A DNA stretch of 64,000 nt, from contig NZ_QUNO01000017.1 of NCBI RefSeq assembly GCF_003387475.1, forward strand, positions 186,001 through 250,000, given 5' to 3'. The notes beneath the pieces were generated by a model. It made no database searches. It was not told where the DNA came from and was given only the letters and a program-made list of their open reading frames with translations. A program made the translations under genes and the position numbers. The stretch is from Kutzneria buriramensis (GTDB lineage Bacteria > Actinomycetota > Actinomycetes > Mycobacteriales > Pseudonocardiaceae). This document shows positions 18,687-27,216 of the stretch, piece after piece (within the stretch, counting starts at the first letter, position 1; the number at the start of each line of letters is the position of its first letter).

Positions 18687-19163
18687 TCAGTCGTCGAGGA
18701 CCTCGAAGCCGTCCACGTGTTGGAGGTCTTCGGCATCTTGCGTCATCTCGCGCAGGATCGCCTTGCGCTGCTGGCGCGCGCGCTGTTGGTAGTCGAGCAG
18801 ATCAGTCAACAACACACGACGGTGCCGGCCGACCTTCTCGAACGGGATCTCGCCACGCTCCAGGAGCGCGACCAACGTGGGACGCGAGATGCTGAGCATG
18901 TCGGCCGCCTGCTGCGTGGTCAGCTTCATCGTGTGTGGTGCCAGCGTGATCGCCAGGCCCTCGGTCAAGGCCGCGACAACCTGCCGCAGCGCCTCGTAAA
19001 CCGAGTGGGGAAGCGCGACACGAACACCGTCGGGTCCGACCAGCACGGCCTGTCCCGCTGTAGGAGCGTGCTCGAACAACGCCGCCAGCCTGTGCAGCTC
19101 GTCACGGCCGTGATCAGGTTCTGGAGGCAGCACGGTCTGCTGCTCCAGGAGCGCGTGACTCAT
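18687..19163 (-). CDS. HTH (excisionase-like) antitoxin for the PIN toxin
   Basis: The 158-residue product has a MerR/excisionase-type helix-turn-helix in its C-terminal half (MKLTTQQAADMLSISRPTLV, then ALLERGEIPFEKVGRHRRV, about residues 78-118), followed by a charged helix and the acidic tail DAEDLQHVDGFEVLDD. The N-terminal half is an alpha/beta segment of unknown role. Such HTH_17 proteins are found as partners of PIN toxins in actinomycetes, where they repress their own promoter and neutralise the toxin. An element-encoded excisionase is a weaker alternative. Confidence 0.75.
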   Translation of the reverse strand: MSHALLEQQTVLPPEPDHGRDELHRLAALFEHAPTAGQAVLVGPDGVRVALPHSVYEALRQVVAALTEGLAITLAPHTMKLTTQQAADMLSISRPTLVALLERGEIPFEKVGRHRRVLLTDLLDYQQRARQQRKAILREMTQDAEDLQHVDGFEVLDD

Positions 19164-19640
19164 CTGTCCTCCACCATGATGCCCGTCGGGAACCAGCTGC
19201 CGTCGCCGCCCACCGTCGAAGTAGGCGTCAACGACACCAGGTTATTCGAAAGAAACGAAGATTGCTATCCCTGTGTCGGTCTACAGCACTATCTACCCTG
19301 GTCAGAGACCTGCGTAGCCGCTTGACCGCGGCGAGTATCACCAGGATGGGCCCAGCTGGCTGGGCTACCGCCCGTCCGCTGAAGTCGGCCCAGCCCGGAG
19401 CCGAACGGGTCCGACCTCGGCCGCTATCCACCTCTACCCCCTCGGCCGGTCCCGCGCACGAATGGGTGCGCACTTGGGCGTCGACCCAACCACCGTCCTC
19501 CAACCGCCTTCGAAGACGTGGCGTCCGCACCCGCGACCCGCGCGGACGACCTCGGCCTCGGCATGCCGGCGATGAGCCGGTGCGCCATGAACGGCGGCGC
19601 CTCGAACAGACCCCTCCCGCGATGGCTACGCTGACGCGTC
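19164..19640. other. Divergent intergenic region
   Basis: No convincing gene was seen between the antitoxin and the 124-aa gene. Open frames on both strands have the biased Arg/Pro/Ser composition of non-coding high-GC DNA. TACGCT at 19627-19632, about 8 nt before the ATG at 19641, could be a leaderless -10 element. Confidence 0.4.
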
Positions 19641-20015
19641 ATGGCTAGGGGTGTTTCGAAGTCCATGGCGCGGATGACCGGCCGGTGGCGGATCGTGGAG
19701 ATGAGCGGCTGGGACCGCGATGCCATCGACCTGGCCGAACCGGGTTTCATCGAGTTCGGCGGGAACGGGACCGGCGAGTTCGGTTTCATCGCCGTCCGCG
19801 GTTGGTTGGACTGCCGCCCGACCGAACGGGACGGCCGGCCCTGTGTCGAGTTCACCTGGGAGGGCGTCGACGAGGGCGACCAGGTCAGCGGACGCGGCTG
19901 GGCCGTTCTCGTCGACGACAGCACGATCGAGGGCCACCTGTTCTTCCACCTGGGCGACGACTCGACGTTCCGGGCAGAACCCTTCACCCCTGCCGACCGA
20001 GTGGACGGGCAGTGA
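19641..20015 (+). CDS. Conserved hypothetical protein (124 aa), first gene of primase-helicase operon
   Basis: This small soluble acidic protein carries GRWRIVEMSGWDRDAIDLAE, then GFIAVRGWLDCRP and VEFTWEGVDEGD. I recall this pattern as a widespread actinobacterial protein of unknown function, usually predicted as a beta-rich single domain. The gene overlaps the next one by 4 nt (GTGA), so they are co-translated. I can assign no activity. Its promoter appears leaderless (TACGCT upstream). Confidence 0.75.
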   Translation: MARGVSKSMARMTGRWRIVEMSGWDRDAIDLAEPGFIEFGGNGTGEFGFIAVRGWLDCRPTERDGRPCVEFTWEGVDEGDQVSGRGWAVLVDDSTIEGHLFFHLGDDSTFRAEPFTPADRVDGQ

Positions 20016-21178
20016 GCGAGTACCAGTATTACGAGTTCCTGGCGATCGACCGCCCGCTGAACGATGCCGAGCAGGCCGAGGTCCGGGCGCTGTCCACCCG
20101 GGCGAGGATCACCGCCACCAGTTTCGTGAACGAGTACCACTGGGGCGACCTCAAGGGCAATCCCAGCCGGTTGATGGAGCGCTACTACGACGCGCACCTG
20201 TACGTGGCCAACTGGGGCACTCACCGAGTGATGTTCCGTCTACCCTGCGACCTGCTCGATCAGGTCGTCGTCGAGGACTACTGCGTCGGCGACCAGGTCA
20301 GTGCCTGGACCACGCACGAGTTCACCCTGCTCGAACTCACCAGCGCGGACCACGCCGGTGAGTTCGACTTCGACTACGACTCCGAGACGTTGCTGTCGGG
20401 GATCATCGGGGTCCGCGCCGAACTCGCCGCCGGTGACCTGCGACCGCTCTATCTCGCCTGGCTGGCCGCCTACGGCGCCTGGGAACGCGACGAAGACGTC
20501 TTCGACCGCGACGCCGACGACGATCTCGAACCACCGGTTCCACCCGGATTGGGCGCGCTCACCGCGGCGCAGCGGGCGCTGGCCGACTTCCTACGCCTCG
20601 ACGACGACCTGATCGCGATCGCGGCTCAGGCTTCTCCACCGCTGGAGCAGACCACTGACGATTCCGAAGACCTCGGCGCTTGGGTGGCCCGCCTACCGGT
20701 TGCCGAGAAGGACCGGCTCCTGGCACGAGTCGCGCAGGGCGAGGCCGCGCGAGTGCGGATGGAACTGCTGCGCCGCTTCCGCGGCGACACCGCACCCACC
20801 AGCCCCGCCCCAGCCCGCCGGACCGTGGCCGACCTGCTCGACGACGCGGCGCGGCGACGGGCCGACCGTGAACGCCAAGCCGCCGCCCAACGCGCCAAAG
20901 ACGAGGCACGCCGGGAACAGGCGCGCCTGAAGGCCCGCGAACGACGACTCGACACACTGGCCGACGAGGAAGACGCCGCGTGGTCGCGCGTCGACGCGCT
21001 GATCGCCACCCGGAAACCGGCCGAGTACGACGCCGCCGTCACCCTGCTCACCGATCTGCGGGCGTTGGCCGAACGCGAGGACCGCTACGACACGTTCACG
21101 TTGCGCACCACCGCCTTGCGGCAAGCACATGCGCGCAAACCCACCCTCATCCAGCGCCTCGAACAGGCGGGCATCTGA
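20012..21178 (+). CDS. Conserved hypothetical protein with C-terminal coiled coil (388 aa)
   Basis: The N-terminal domain starts [20 protein letters not shown] and continues with [20 protein letters not shown], a pattern seen in many uncharacterised actinobacterial proteins. The C-terminal half (about 270-330) is rich in Arg, Glu and Ala and should form a long coiled coil ([20 protein letters not shown]), followed by a helical end. There is no catalytic motif I recognise. GTG 20012 overlaps the preceding stop (GTGA), and the TOTE-type gene begins 23 nt after its stop. It is probably a structural or adaptor partner of that enzyme (inference). Confidence 0.75.
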   Translation: MSEYQYYEFLAIDRPLNDAEQAEVRALSTRARITATSFVNEYHWGDLKGNPSRLMERYYDAHLYVANWGTHRVMFRLPCDLLDQVVVEDYCVGDQVSAWTTHEFTLLELTSADHAGEFDFDYDSETLLSGIIGVRAELAAGDLRPLYLAWLAAYGAWERDEDVFDRDADDDLEPPVPPGLGALTAAQRALADFLRLDDDLIAIAAQASPPLEQTTDDSEDLGAWVARLPVAEKDRLLARVAQGEAARVRMELLRRFRGDTAPTSPAPARRTVADLLDDAARRRADRERQAAAQRAKDEARREQARLKARERRLDTLADEEDAAWSRVDALIATRKPAEYDAAVTLLTDLRALAEREDRYDTFTLRTTALRQAHARKPTLIQRLEQAGI

Positions 21179-21201
21179 CCATCGGATCTACGGTGGGTTC
21201 C

Positions 21202-23622
21202 GTGGACGACGATCTCCAGCCAGCGACGGTCGCGGGGCTCGCGGAGGAACTCGCGGAGCTCCGTGCCGTGACAACGCGATTGCGTGCGGAGAACGCGCGG
21301 TTGCTGCGGCTGCTGGAGCTGACACCCAAACAGGCGGCTCCGCCCGGCCCGGTGCAGACCGGTATCTTCGAGGCGCACCCCGGCCCGGTCGACCGGCGGT
21401 CGGTCCCGGAGTTGAAGGTCGATTTCTTCGCTGCCTTGTTCGCCGCTCGCGCCGACGTCTACGCCACGCGGTGGGAGAACACGCGTACGGGCAAGGCAGG
21501 CTGGCTGCCAGCGACACGTGGCGGATGGCGCAAAGGCGTTCGTCATGAGGACCGCGACTATCTGCCTCTGAGCAAGGACGTATTGCACTCGCATCTGACC
21601 GGTGACGTGCATGTCGGGCTGTATCCGCTACTGGACGGCGATCTGTGCTGGTGGCTTGCGGCTGATTTCGACGGCCCGATGGCGATGCTGGACGCCCTGG
21701 CCTATCTGAAAGCCGCCAGGGCATGGTCGGCGCCGGCAGCGTTGGAGGTATCGCGCTCGGGAGTGGGGGCGCACGCGTGGGTGTTCTTCACCGCCCCTGT
21801 GCCCGCGGAGACAGCTCGCCGACTCGGCACAGCCTTGTTGCGGGAGGCGATGGCGGTACGTGGTCGCATGGACCTGGCCAGCTACGACCGGCTCTTCCCG
21901 TCGCAGGACGTGCTGCCCTCCGGCGGTGTGGGGAATCTGATCGCCGCACCGTTGCAGGGCAAGGCCCGCCAGGACGGGGCAACGGTATTCCTCGACCTGG
22001 CGACGATGGAACCGCACGACGACCAGTGGGCCTATCTGTCCTCGCTCGGCCGAATGAGCCCGGCCGAGGTCAGTCGGGTCGCGCGCCGCGCCGGTGCAAT
22101 CACCGTCGGCGCCAGCATCGACAAGATCGGCGCCGCGGTCTCGACCCGGATCCGCGCAACCACATCGCCTGTCGTGCATGCCCGGCTCAGCTCGGGAATC
22201 CGCCTGGAATCAAACGAGCTGACCCCAGCGTTGCACGCCACGCTGAAGCACGCCGCGTCAATGACGAACCCACTGTTCTACGAACGCCAGCGCCTCCGAA
22301 TGTCCACATGGGACACACCGAGATTCCTGCGCAGCTACGACGAAACCCTAGATGGCGGGCTCATCTTGCCTCGCGGACTGCGGGACACGGTGGCCGCGCT
22401 GGTCGAGCAGGCAGGCAGCCGCCTCGAGGTGACCGACGAGCGGCAGCCCGGTGAGTCGCGGGAGTTCACCTTCACCGCCACGCTGAGCTGCGAGCAACAG
22501 GACGCCGTAGACGATCTACGCGACCACGACCTCGGTGTGCTGGTCGCGCCGCCGGGCGCGGGTAAGACCGTGATGGCCTGCGCGGTGATCGCCGCCCATG
22601 AGACCTCCACGCTCGTGCTGGTCGACCGTAAGGCCCTGGCCGACCAGTGGCGCACGCGCATCAGCGAAATGCTGGGTGTCAAGGCCGGCCAACTCGGCGG
22701 CGGTCGCCGCAAGACCCGTGGCGTGGTCGATATCGCGATGCTGCAAACCCTGGCCCGCAAGACCGACATCGAGCAGCTGACCAGCAGCTATGGGTTGATC
22801 GTCGTGGACGAGTGCCATCACATCCCCGCCGCGGCGTTCGAGCATGCCGTCAAGCAGATCCCGGCCCGACGCTGGCTCGGACTCACAGCGACGCCGTACC
22901 GTCGTGACAAGCTCGACGACCTCATCGCGTTGCAGCTCGGCCCGGTGCGCCACACCATCACTCACTCCACACCAGCACACAAGGACAGTGCGCCCCAGCT
23001 CGAACTCGACAAGACCGCCCAGCGTCCGACACCGGTACTCCATGTGCACGACACCGTCTACCGCTACCGCGGCGACGGCGACCCGACGAAGCCTGGCGGC
23101 ATAGCGGCCATCTACCGTGATCTCGTGGCCGATGACGCCCGCCTCGCACAGGTCGTCAACGACGTGATCGCCGCACTGGAACGGGGCCGGCACTGCCTGC
23201 TGCTCACCCAGTGGACAGCCCATGTCGAACGGTTCGCTGACCGGTTCCAGCAACGGTCGCTCGACCCCGTCGTACTACGCGGCGGCATGGGCGCCACCGC
23301 CCGACGCGACGCCCTCAGCCGACTCCACGCTCCGGCTGGGAAGACGCCGCTGTTGGTCGTCGCCACCGGGCCATTCGTCGGTGAAGGATTCGATTGCCCC
23401 GTGCTGGACACCCTGTTCCTCGCCGCTCCGATCGCGTTCAAGGGACGCCTGGTCCAATACGCAGGCCGTATCCTCCGCGCCTCCCCTGGCAAGACCACTG
23501 CCGAGGTCCATGACTACCACGACGTCAACACCGGCGTCCTGGCCTCGTCACTGGCCAAACGCGCACCCGGCTACGTCAGCCTCGGCTTCGCCGACCCCCG
23601 CCGATCAGCGTCAGCACCTTGA
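21202..23622 (+). CDS. TOTE-type archaeo-eukaryotic primase fused to SF2 helicase
   Basis: This 806-residue protein joins two enzymes. After a short coiled coil (about 10-40) comes an AEP primase-polymerase domain (about 60-350) with the metal-binding pair in [10 protein letters not shown] (about 149-158), the [13 protein letters not shown] strand holding the conserved His (about 190), and [20 protein letters not shown]. The C-terminal part is an SF2 helicase with Walker A APPGAGKT (about 448), DECHH (about 535), [10 protein letters not shown] and motif [11 protein letters not shown]. Proteins with this AEP domain define the TOTE conflict systems proposed by comparative genomics; an activity against invading DNA is predicted for that group, not shown here. 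GTG 21202 is chosen; GTG 21193 is equally in frame. It is the last gene of a three-gene operon. Confidence 0.88.
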   Translation: MDDDLQPATVAGLAEELAELRAVTTRLRAENARLLRLLELTPKQAAPPGPVQTGIFEAHPGPVDRRSVPELKVDFFAALFAARADVYATRWENTRTGKAGWLPATRGGWRKGVRHEDRDYLPLSKDVLHSHLTGDVHVGLYPLLDGDLCWWLAADFDGPMAMLDALAYLKAARAWSAPAALEVSRSGVGAHAWVFFTAPVPAETARRLGTALLREAMAVRGRMDLASYDRLFPSQDVLPSGGVGNLIAAPLQGKARQDGATVFLDLATMEPHDDQWAYLSSLGRMSPAEVSRVARRAGAITVGASIDKIGAAVSTRIRATTSPVVHARLSSGIRLESNELTPALHATLKHAASMTNPLFYERQRLRMSTWDTPRFLRSYDETLDGGLILPRGLRDTVAALVEQAGSRLEVTDERQPGESREFTFTATLSCEQQDAVDDLRDHDLGVLVAPPGAGKTVMACAVIAAHETSTLVLVDRKALADQWRTRISEMLGVKAGQLGGGRRKTRGVVDIAMLQTLARKTDIEQLTSSYGLIVVDECHHIPAAAFEHAVKQIPARRWLGLTATPYRRDKLDDLIALQLGPVRHTITHSTPAHKDSAPQLELDKTAQRPTPVLHVHDTVYRYRGDGDPTKPGGIAAIYRDLVADDARLAQVVNDVIAALERGRHCLLLTQWTAHVERFADRFQQRSLDPVVLRGGMGATARRDALSRLHAPAGKTPLLVVATGPFVGEGFDCPVLDTLFLAAPIAFKGRLVQYAGRILRASPGKTTAEVHDYHDVNTGVLASSLAKRAPGYVSLGFADPRRSASAP

Positions 23623-23649
23623 CGCAGCCCACGCACAGAGACGCTTGGC

Positions 23650-24010
23650 GTGCGGGAGTTGGACGTCCTGCACGTCGACACCGTGAACCTGCACCAACTG
23701 TACGCCGCTTTCATCATCGAGATCACGACACGGCGAGTTCACCTACTCGGCGTCACCGCGAGCCCAACCGCGCAACGGACCGCGCAGATCGCTCGCAATC
23801 TCGTCGCCGACCTGGAGGAGACCGGATGCCGATTCAGACATCTGATTCGCGACCGCGATGCGAAGCTCGACGCCGTCTTCGCCTCCACCGGGACCAACGT
23901 CGTGCTCACCGCGCCACAGGTGCCGAGGATGAACACGTATGCCGAACGCTGGATTGCTTCCGTCCGCCGTGAGTGCACTGACCGGATCCTCATCGGCGGA
24001 CAGCGCCATC
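23650..24010 (+). pseudogene. Integrase-core transposase fragment
   Basis: The translation (LDVLHVDTVNLHQLYAAFII, then RDRDAKLDAVFASTG and NTYAERWIASVRRECTDR) is the middle of an rve/DDE transposase related to that at 16850-17912. It lacks the N-terminus, and after GGQRHLRRD the frame leaves homology. It is an IS remnant between the primase-helicase and integrase genes. Confidence 0.7.
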
Positions 24011-24272
24011 TACGCCGCGACGTCGATGACGTTCCTCACCGGCAACTTCCGGCAGCTCTCGGACACCTTCAAGGTCCGCAAGACCCGCGGCGTCCTGGAG
24101 ACGATCAAGACCAACGTCATCACCAACGCCCAGCGCCGCTCTCGCGCTGTTCTCCGACAACCAGTCGCAGACGGCGCCTCCAGCACGAGGCCAGCCGCAC
24201 CACAGGCCAACACGCCGTGAGCCACCACAATGACTCCTCCCCACCACATCACGAACACACTGGGAGGTCGTC
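24011..24272. other. Remnant stretch upstream of integrase 2
   Basis: A short plus-strand frame (from 24026: MTFLTGNFRQLSDTFKVRKT) looks protein-like and recalls DUF1275-type membrane proteins, but it is only a fragment. The 15-nt box found upstream of the other two integrases is absent here, probably replaced with the inserted remnants. GGGAGG at 24262-24267 serves integrase 2. Confidence 0.3.
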
Positions 24273-25874
24273 ATGGCCTGGATCGAGAAGACCGGAACAC
24301 AGTCCTGGCGCGTCCGCTTCCGGCGTGCCGACGGCACCACCGGATCAGCACCCGGGTTCCCCACCAAGAAAGCCGCCACCAACTACGCCGACGACCTGGA
24401 AACCGACCAACGCCGCGGCACCTGGCTCGATCCCACAGGATTCCAGACCACTGTCGCCGACTGGGTGAAACGCTGGTTCCCCACCCTCGACCTCGACCAA
24501 CGCACCCTGGAAAACTACGATAGCTACCTGCGCTGCCACATCCTGCCCCGCTTCGGCACCACCCCGATGGGCACCATCACCACCCTCGACATCACACTCT
24601 GGACGAAAGAAGCCGCCGAAGACGGCTACGCCCGGGCCACCATCACCGGCTGGGTCAACCTGCTGTCCATGATCCTCACCGACGCCGTCGACCAACGCCT
24701 CATCCCCGCCAACCCCATCCACAAACGCCGCCGCCGTGGCCGCCGCTCCCGCAGGATCACCCCGGAGAAGATCTGGGCCACCCCCGAGCAGGTCCTACGG
24801 ATCGCCGACCAAGCCGGCATGCTCGGCGGACCCACCGCCCGGCTCCTGATCATCACCGCCGCGTGGACCGGCTGCCGCTGGGGCGAACTCACCGGCCTGC
24901 ACCGCCGCAACATCGACCTGCACCGCGGCCTGCTGATCATCGACCGCGAACACGGGGCGCTGCACGAGTCGACAAGCACGCGCTGGATCGGCCCACCCAA
25001 GACCGCCGCCTCCGCCCGCCGCATCCACCTTCCCCCGTTCCTGGTCGACCTGTTGCGGACACACCTGGACACCCACCCCTACGAGTACGTGTTCACCACG
25101 CCCAGCGGCACCTGGCTGTGGCGCTCGACGTTCATCCGCCGCGTCCTGCGCCCCGCCGCGGACGGCAACCTCACCACCGAGGGCCCACGGGCACGCACCC
25201 AGCCGATCAAGCCCGGGCTGACTTTCCACGGACTACGCCACAGCCACAAAACCTGGCTGATCGCCGACAACCTCCCCGAGATCGCCCAAGCCCGCCGTCT
25301 CGGTCATCACCTGGACAACCGTATCGTCGAGACCTACAGCCACGTCGCCCCGGAACTCGAACAGCGACTCCTCGCACACCTCGAACACCGCTGGCACACC
25401 GCCCAACACGGCCACCCCGCCACCGGACCGGCCCCGCACCCACCGCACCCCGACGCTCACGCGGACCTCCCGCGCCTGACGCCGACGCCTGGCGGCACGG
25501 CAACCCCACCCCGCCCCGTGCGCGATCCCCACCCCGCCGTGATCAAGGACGACCACAGCACCAGCGGGACCTTTGGCGCGCTCCTCGACAACAATCACGC
25601 CAACGGCATCACGGCCAACGGACCGTCGTCTATCCCGAGCAACACGGCACCCGATCATAACAACACACATGCCAGGAAAGACCTTACCTTCACACGCACG
25701 CGCGACATGAACAGCAGTTCTCACAATAGCACCGTTACTGTTCTTCATTTCTCAGACGCATCACAACAACAGGACATGACAAACGCCGACGAAACAACAC
25801 TGGCGTTCTGTCACACCGGACACGAGACCTTCCGACCATTCAGGACGCTAGAACGCCTTGGAGATGATCAGTAA
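24273..25874 (+). CDS. int: Tyrosine site-specific integrase 2
   Basis: This 533-residue homologue of integrases 1 and 3 begins MAWIEKTGTQSWRVRF. The catalytic residues are present: Arg in TGCRWGEL, Lys in PPKTAASARR, His/Arg in HGLRHSHKTWL, His in GHHLDN and Tyr in ETYSHV. It has a longer C-terminal tail (about 155 residues after HLEHRW) rich in Pro, His and Thr, with a polar end that may have arisen by loss of the original stop. The start is supported by GGGAGG 5 nt upstream. It reads toward the core at 26287-26328 and should be the integrase of element B. Confidence 0.93.
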   Translation: MAWIEKTGTQSWRVRFRRADGTTGSAPGFPTKKAATNYADDLETDQRRGTWLDPTGFQTTVADWVKRWFPTLDLDQRTLENYDSYLRCHILPRFGTTPMGTITTLDITLWTKEAAEDGYARATITGWVNLLSMILTDAVDQRLIPANPIHKRRRRGRRSRRITPEKIWATPEQVLRIADQAGMLGGPTARLLIITAAWTGCRWGELTGLHRRNIDLHRGLLIIDREHGALHESTSTRWIGPPKTAASARRIHLPPFLVDLLRTHLDTHPYEYVFTTPSGTWLWRSTFIRRVLRPAADGNLTTEGPRARTQPIKPGLTFHGLRHSHKTWLIADNLPEIAQARRLGHHLDNRIVETYSHVAPELEQRLLAHLEHRWHTAQHGHPATGPAPHPPHPDAHADLPRLTPTPGGTATPPRPVRDPHPAVIKDDHSTSGTFGALLDNNHANGITANGPSSIPSNTAPDHNNTHARKDLTFTRTRDMNSSSHNSTVTVLHFSDASQQQDMTNADETTLAFCHTGHETFRPFRTLERLGDDQ

Positions 25875-26230
25875 TACGCGTCCCGGCGAGCACTCGACGC
25901 CCTCCGGCCACGCCGGTCCTCCTCATCGGAGTTACCGAACGGCGACATCAAGTGCGATAACCGCGACCCTGCGATGGGATTCCGCCCTGCAAACTAAGGC
26001 TTGGAAACCGGCCGTTACTCAGCGAGACTTTACGATCACACTCTGCACAGTTCGGTCGGGTTTGACTCCCACATCGCCGGCAGATGGGGCGAGATAACGA
26101 AATCCCTGACCACCGCGCGAATTGCGATATCAAACACCCTATCCGCACGGAGCGCGCTGCTCCAGAAATGCGCCGGTAGGGACACCACGTCACCCACAGG
26201 CGCGATCAACCAGAGATCCTTCTCAAAAGA
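25875..26230. other. Non-coding region downstream of integrase 2
   Basis: No gene is recognised. Frames here are short and lack family-like sequence. As the stretch between integrase and att core it may hold arm-type integrase sites, but I could not define repeats by eye. Confidence 0.4.
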
Positions 26231-26275
26231 TCAAAAGCCCCTCCGACCAGCAAAAACCGCTGGACCGAAGAGGCT
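26231..26275 (-). terminator. Intrinsic terminator downstream of orphan tRNA-Ala 3' half (element B)
   Basis: Plus arms 26236-26251 and 26259-26275 form an imperfect stem. On the minus strand it is followed by GGGGCTTTTGATCTTTTGA. It lies 11 nt beyond the tRNA 3' end, as in the other two copies, but differs in sequence from them. Confidence 0.75.
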
Positions 26276-26286
26276 CGATCAAATTG

Positions 26287-26328
26287 TGGAGCTGAGGGGA
26301 CTCGAACCCCTGACCCTCACACTGCCAG
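26287..26328 (-). repeat. att: Attachment-site core: orphan 3' half of tRNA-Ala (B/C junction)
   Basis: This 42-bp copy is identical to 2191-2232 and 42639-42680. Identity with the intact tRNA ends in the anticodon loop, after which the plus strand reads GATTTTC. The bases on the tRNA 3' side, TCAAATTG, are shared with the A/B copy. Confidence 0.9.
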
Positions 26329-26826
26329 GATTTTCTCCACCTGTAGCCAGTGTGCGGAGGTACGCCCAGCGAAGCCGCTTCCGGCAGGCAATGATCGGTA
26401 CGCCAAACTTGCTACGACGCGGCAGGCGGAACCGCCTTAAGGAAACCACACATAGATAAATGCATGCCGCACCCGATCTGAATGGAGGAGGTATGGACAC
26501 GCACAGGATCACCGATCGTCAGGTTTCCCACAGTGTGACGTGCACGATTGCTCCACAAGCATACGCGAGGTGCCGCCGCGCACACGATTAGACGCGATGC
26601 CCGAATCAGTGTCCCGACCGCGACCTGGGGCCGAACGAGCACCTGTGGGCGCAGCTGAACGTCGAGCCCGGAGCAGCTGACCAGCGTCAAGAACTCCGGA
26701 GCGCTCGGCCATCGACTCCTCCACCCGAGCTTGACGCGGTCATGAAAGGCGACCGTACCACAGCAAATCGCAAGCCGGGCGGTTTCAACCGGCCGCCACA
26801 CGATGGTTCCAGGCCAACTACTACAG
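26329..26826. other. Non-coding left end of element C
   Basis: About 500 bp between the core and the immunity gene. Short open frames exist on the minus strand, but none resembles a known family. The region may hold a decayed gene or second immunity remnant; I cannot support either. Confidence 0.35.
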
Positions 26827-27216
26827 TCAGGGCTGTTCCCACAATTGACCGTCCGGGTAAGTCGAGTCAGTTACGTACGTGCCAATGGTTCGAGCCGTTT
26901 CGACACGTGTAGTCAGCCACCGATTCGGCGTAGGTGTTTGCTGACCACCGAGCATCACCTCAGTTTCACCAACCGCCTCTGGCGATCCGACTAGCTGCTG
27001 AAAATCACCATCAACGAGCCGTGTAATTACATAGCCAGCCCGAGTGATACCAACAATCAGTTCTGCTTCATCACCGTACTCGGAAACGCCAAGCATCAAG
27101 ATTACGTCATTGGACACAGCGAGTTCGTCAAGAAGGCGGTCAACGTCAGCAACTTCATTCAAATCCCGTTCGTCATGATGTTGACCTTGACCGTGAGTCT
27201 CAATTAGAACCCGCAT
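26827..27216 (-). CDS. Imm1-like immunity protein
   Basis: This 129-residue acidic cytoplasmic protein is encoded directly after the Rhs toxin; its ATG overlaps the toxin stop by one base (TGATG), which couples their translation. The sequence (DVDRLLDELAVSNDVILMLG, then AELIVGITRAGYVITRLVDG) fits the Imm1 family, a common partner of deaminase-type polymorphic toxins. It would bind the toxin tip and protect the producer and its kin. The base composition is visibly more AT-rich than the rest of the Rhs gene, as is that of the toxin tip, suggesting that tip and immunity gene were acquired together. Confidence 0.75.
   Translation of the reverse strand: MRVLIETHGQGQHHDERDLNEVADVDRLLDELAVSNDVILMLGVSEYGDEAELIVGITRAGYVITRLVDGDFQQLVGSPEAVGETEVMLGGQQTPTPNRWLTTRVETARTIGTYVTDSTYPDGQLWEQP

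Noticed and set aside
26412-26801. 129-codon minus-strand frame before the immunity gene
   Set aside because: It has no ribosome site or family resemblance; it could be a decayed gene, but this cannot be supported.
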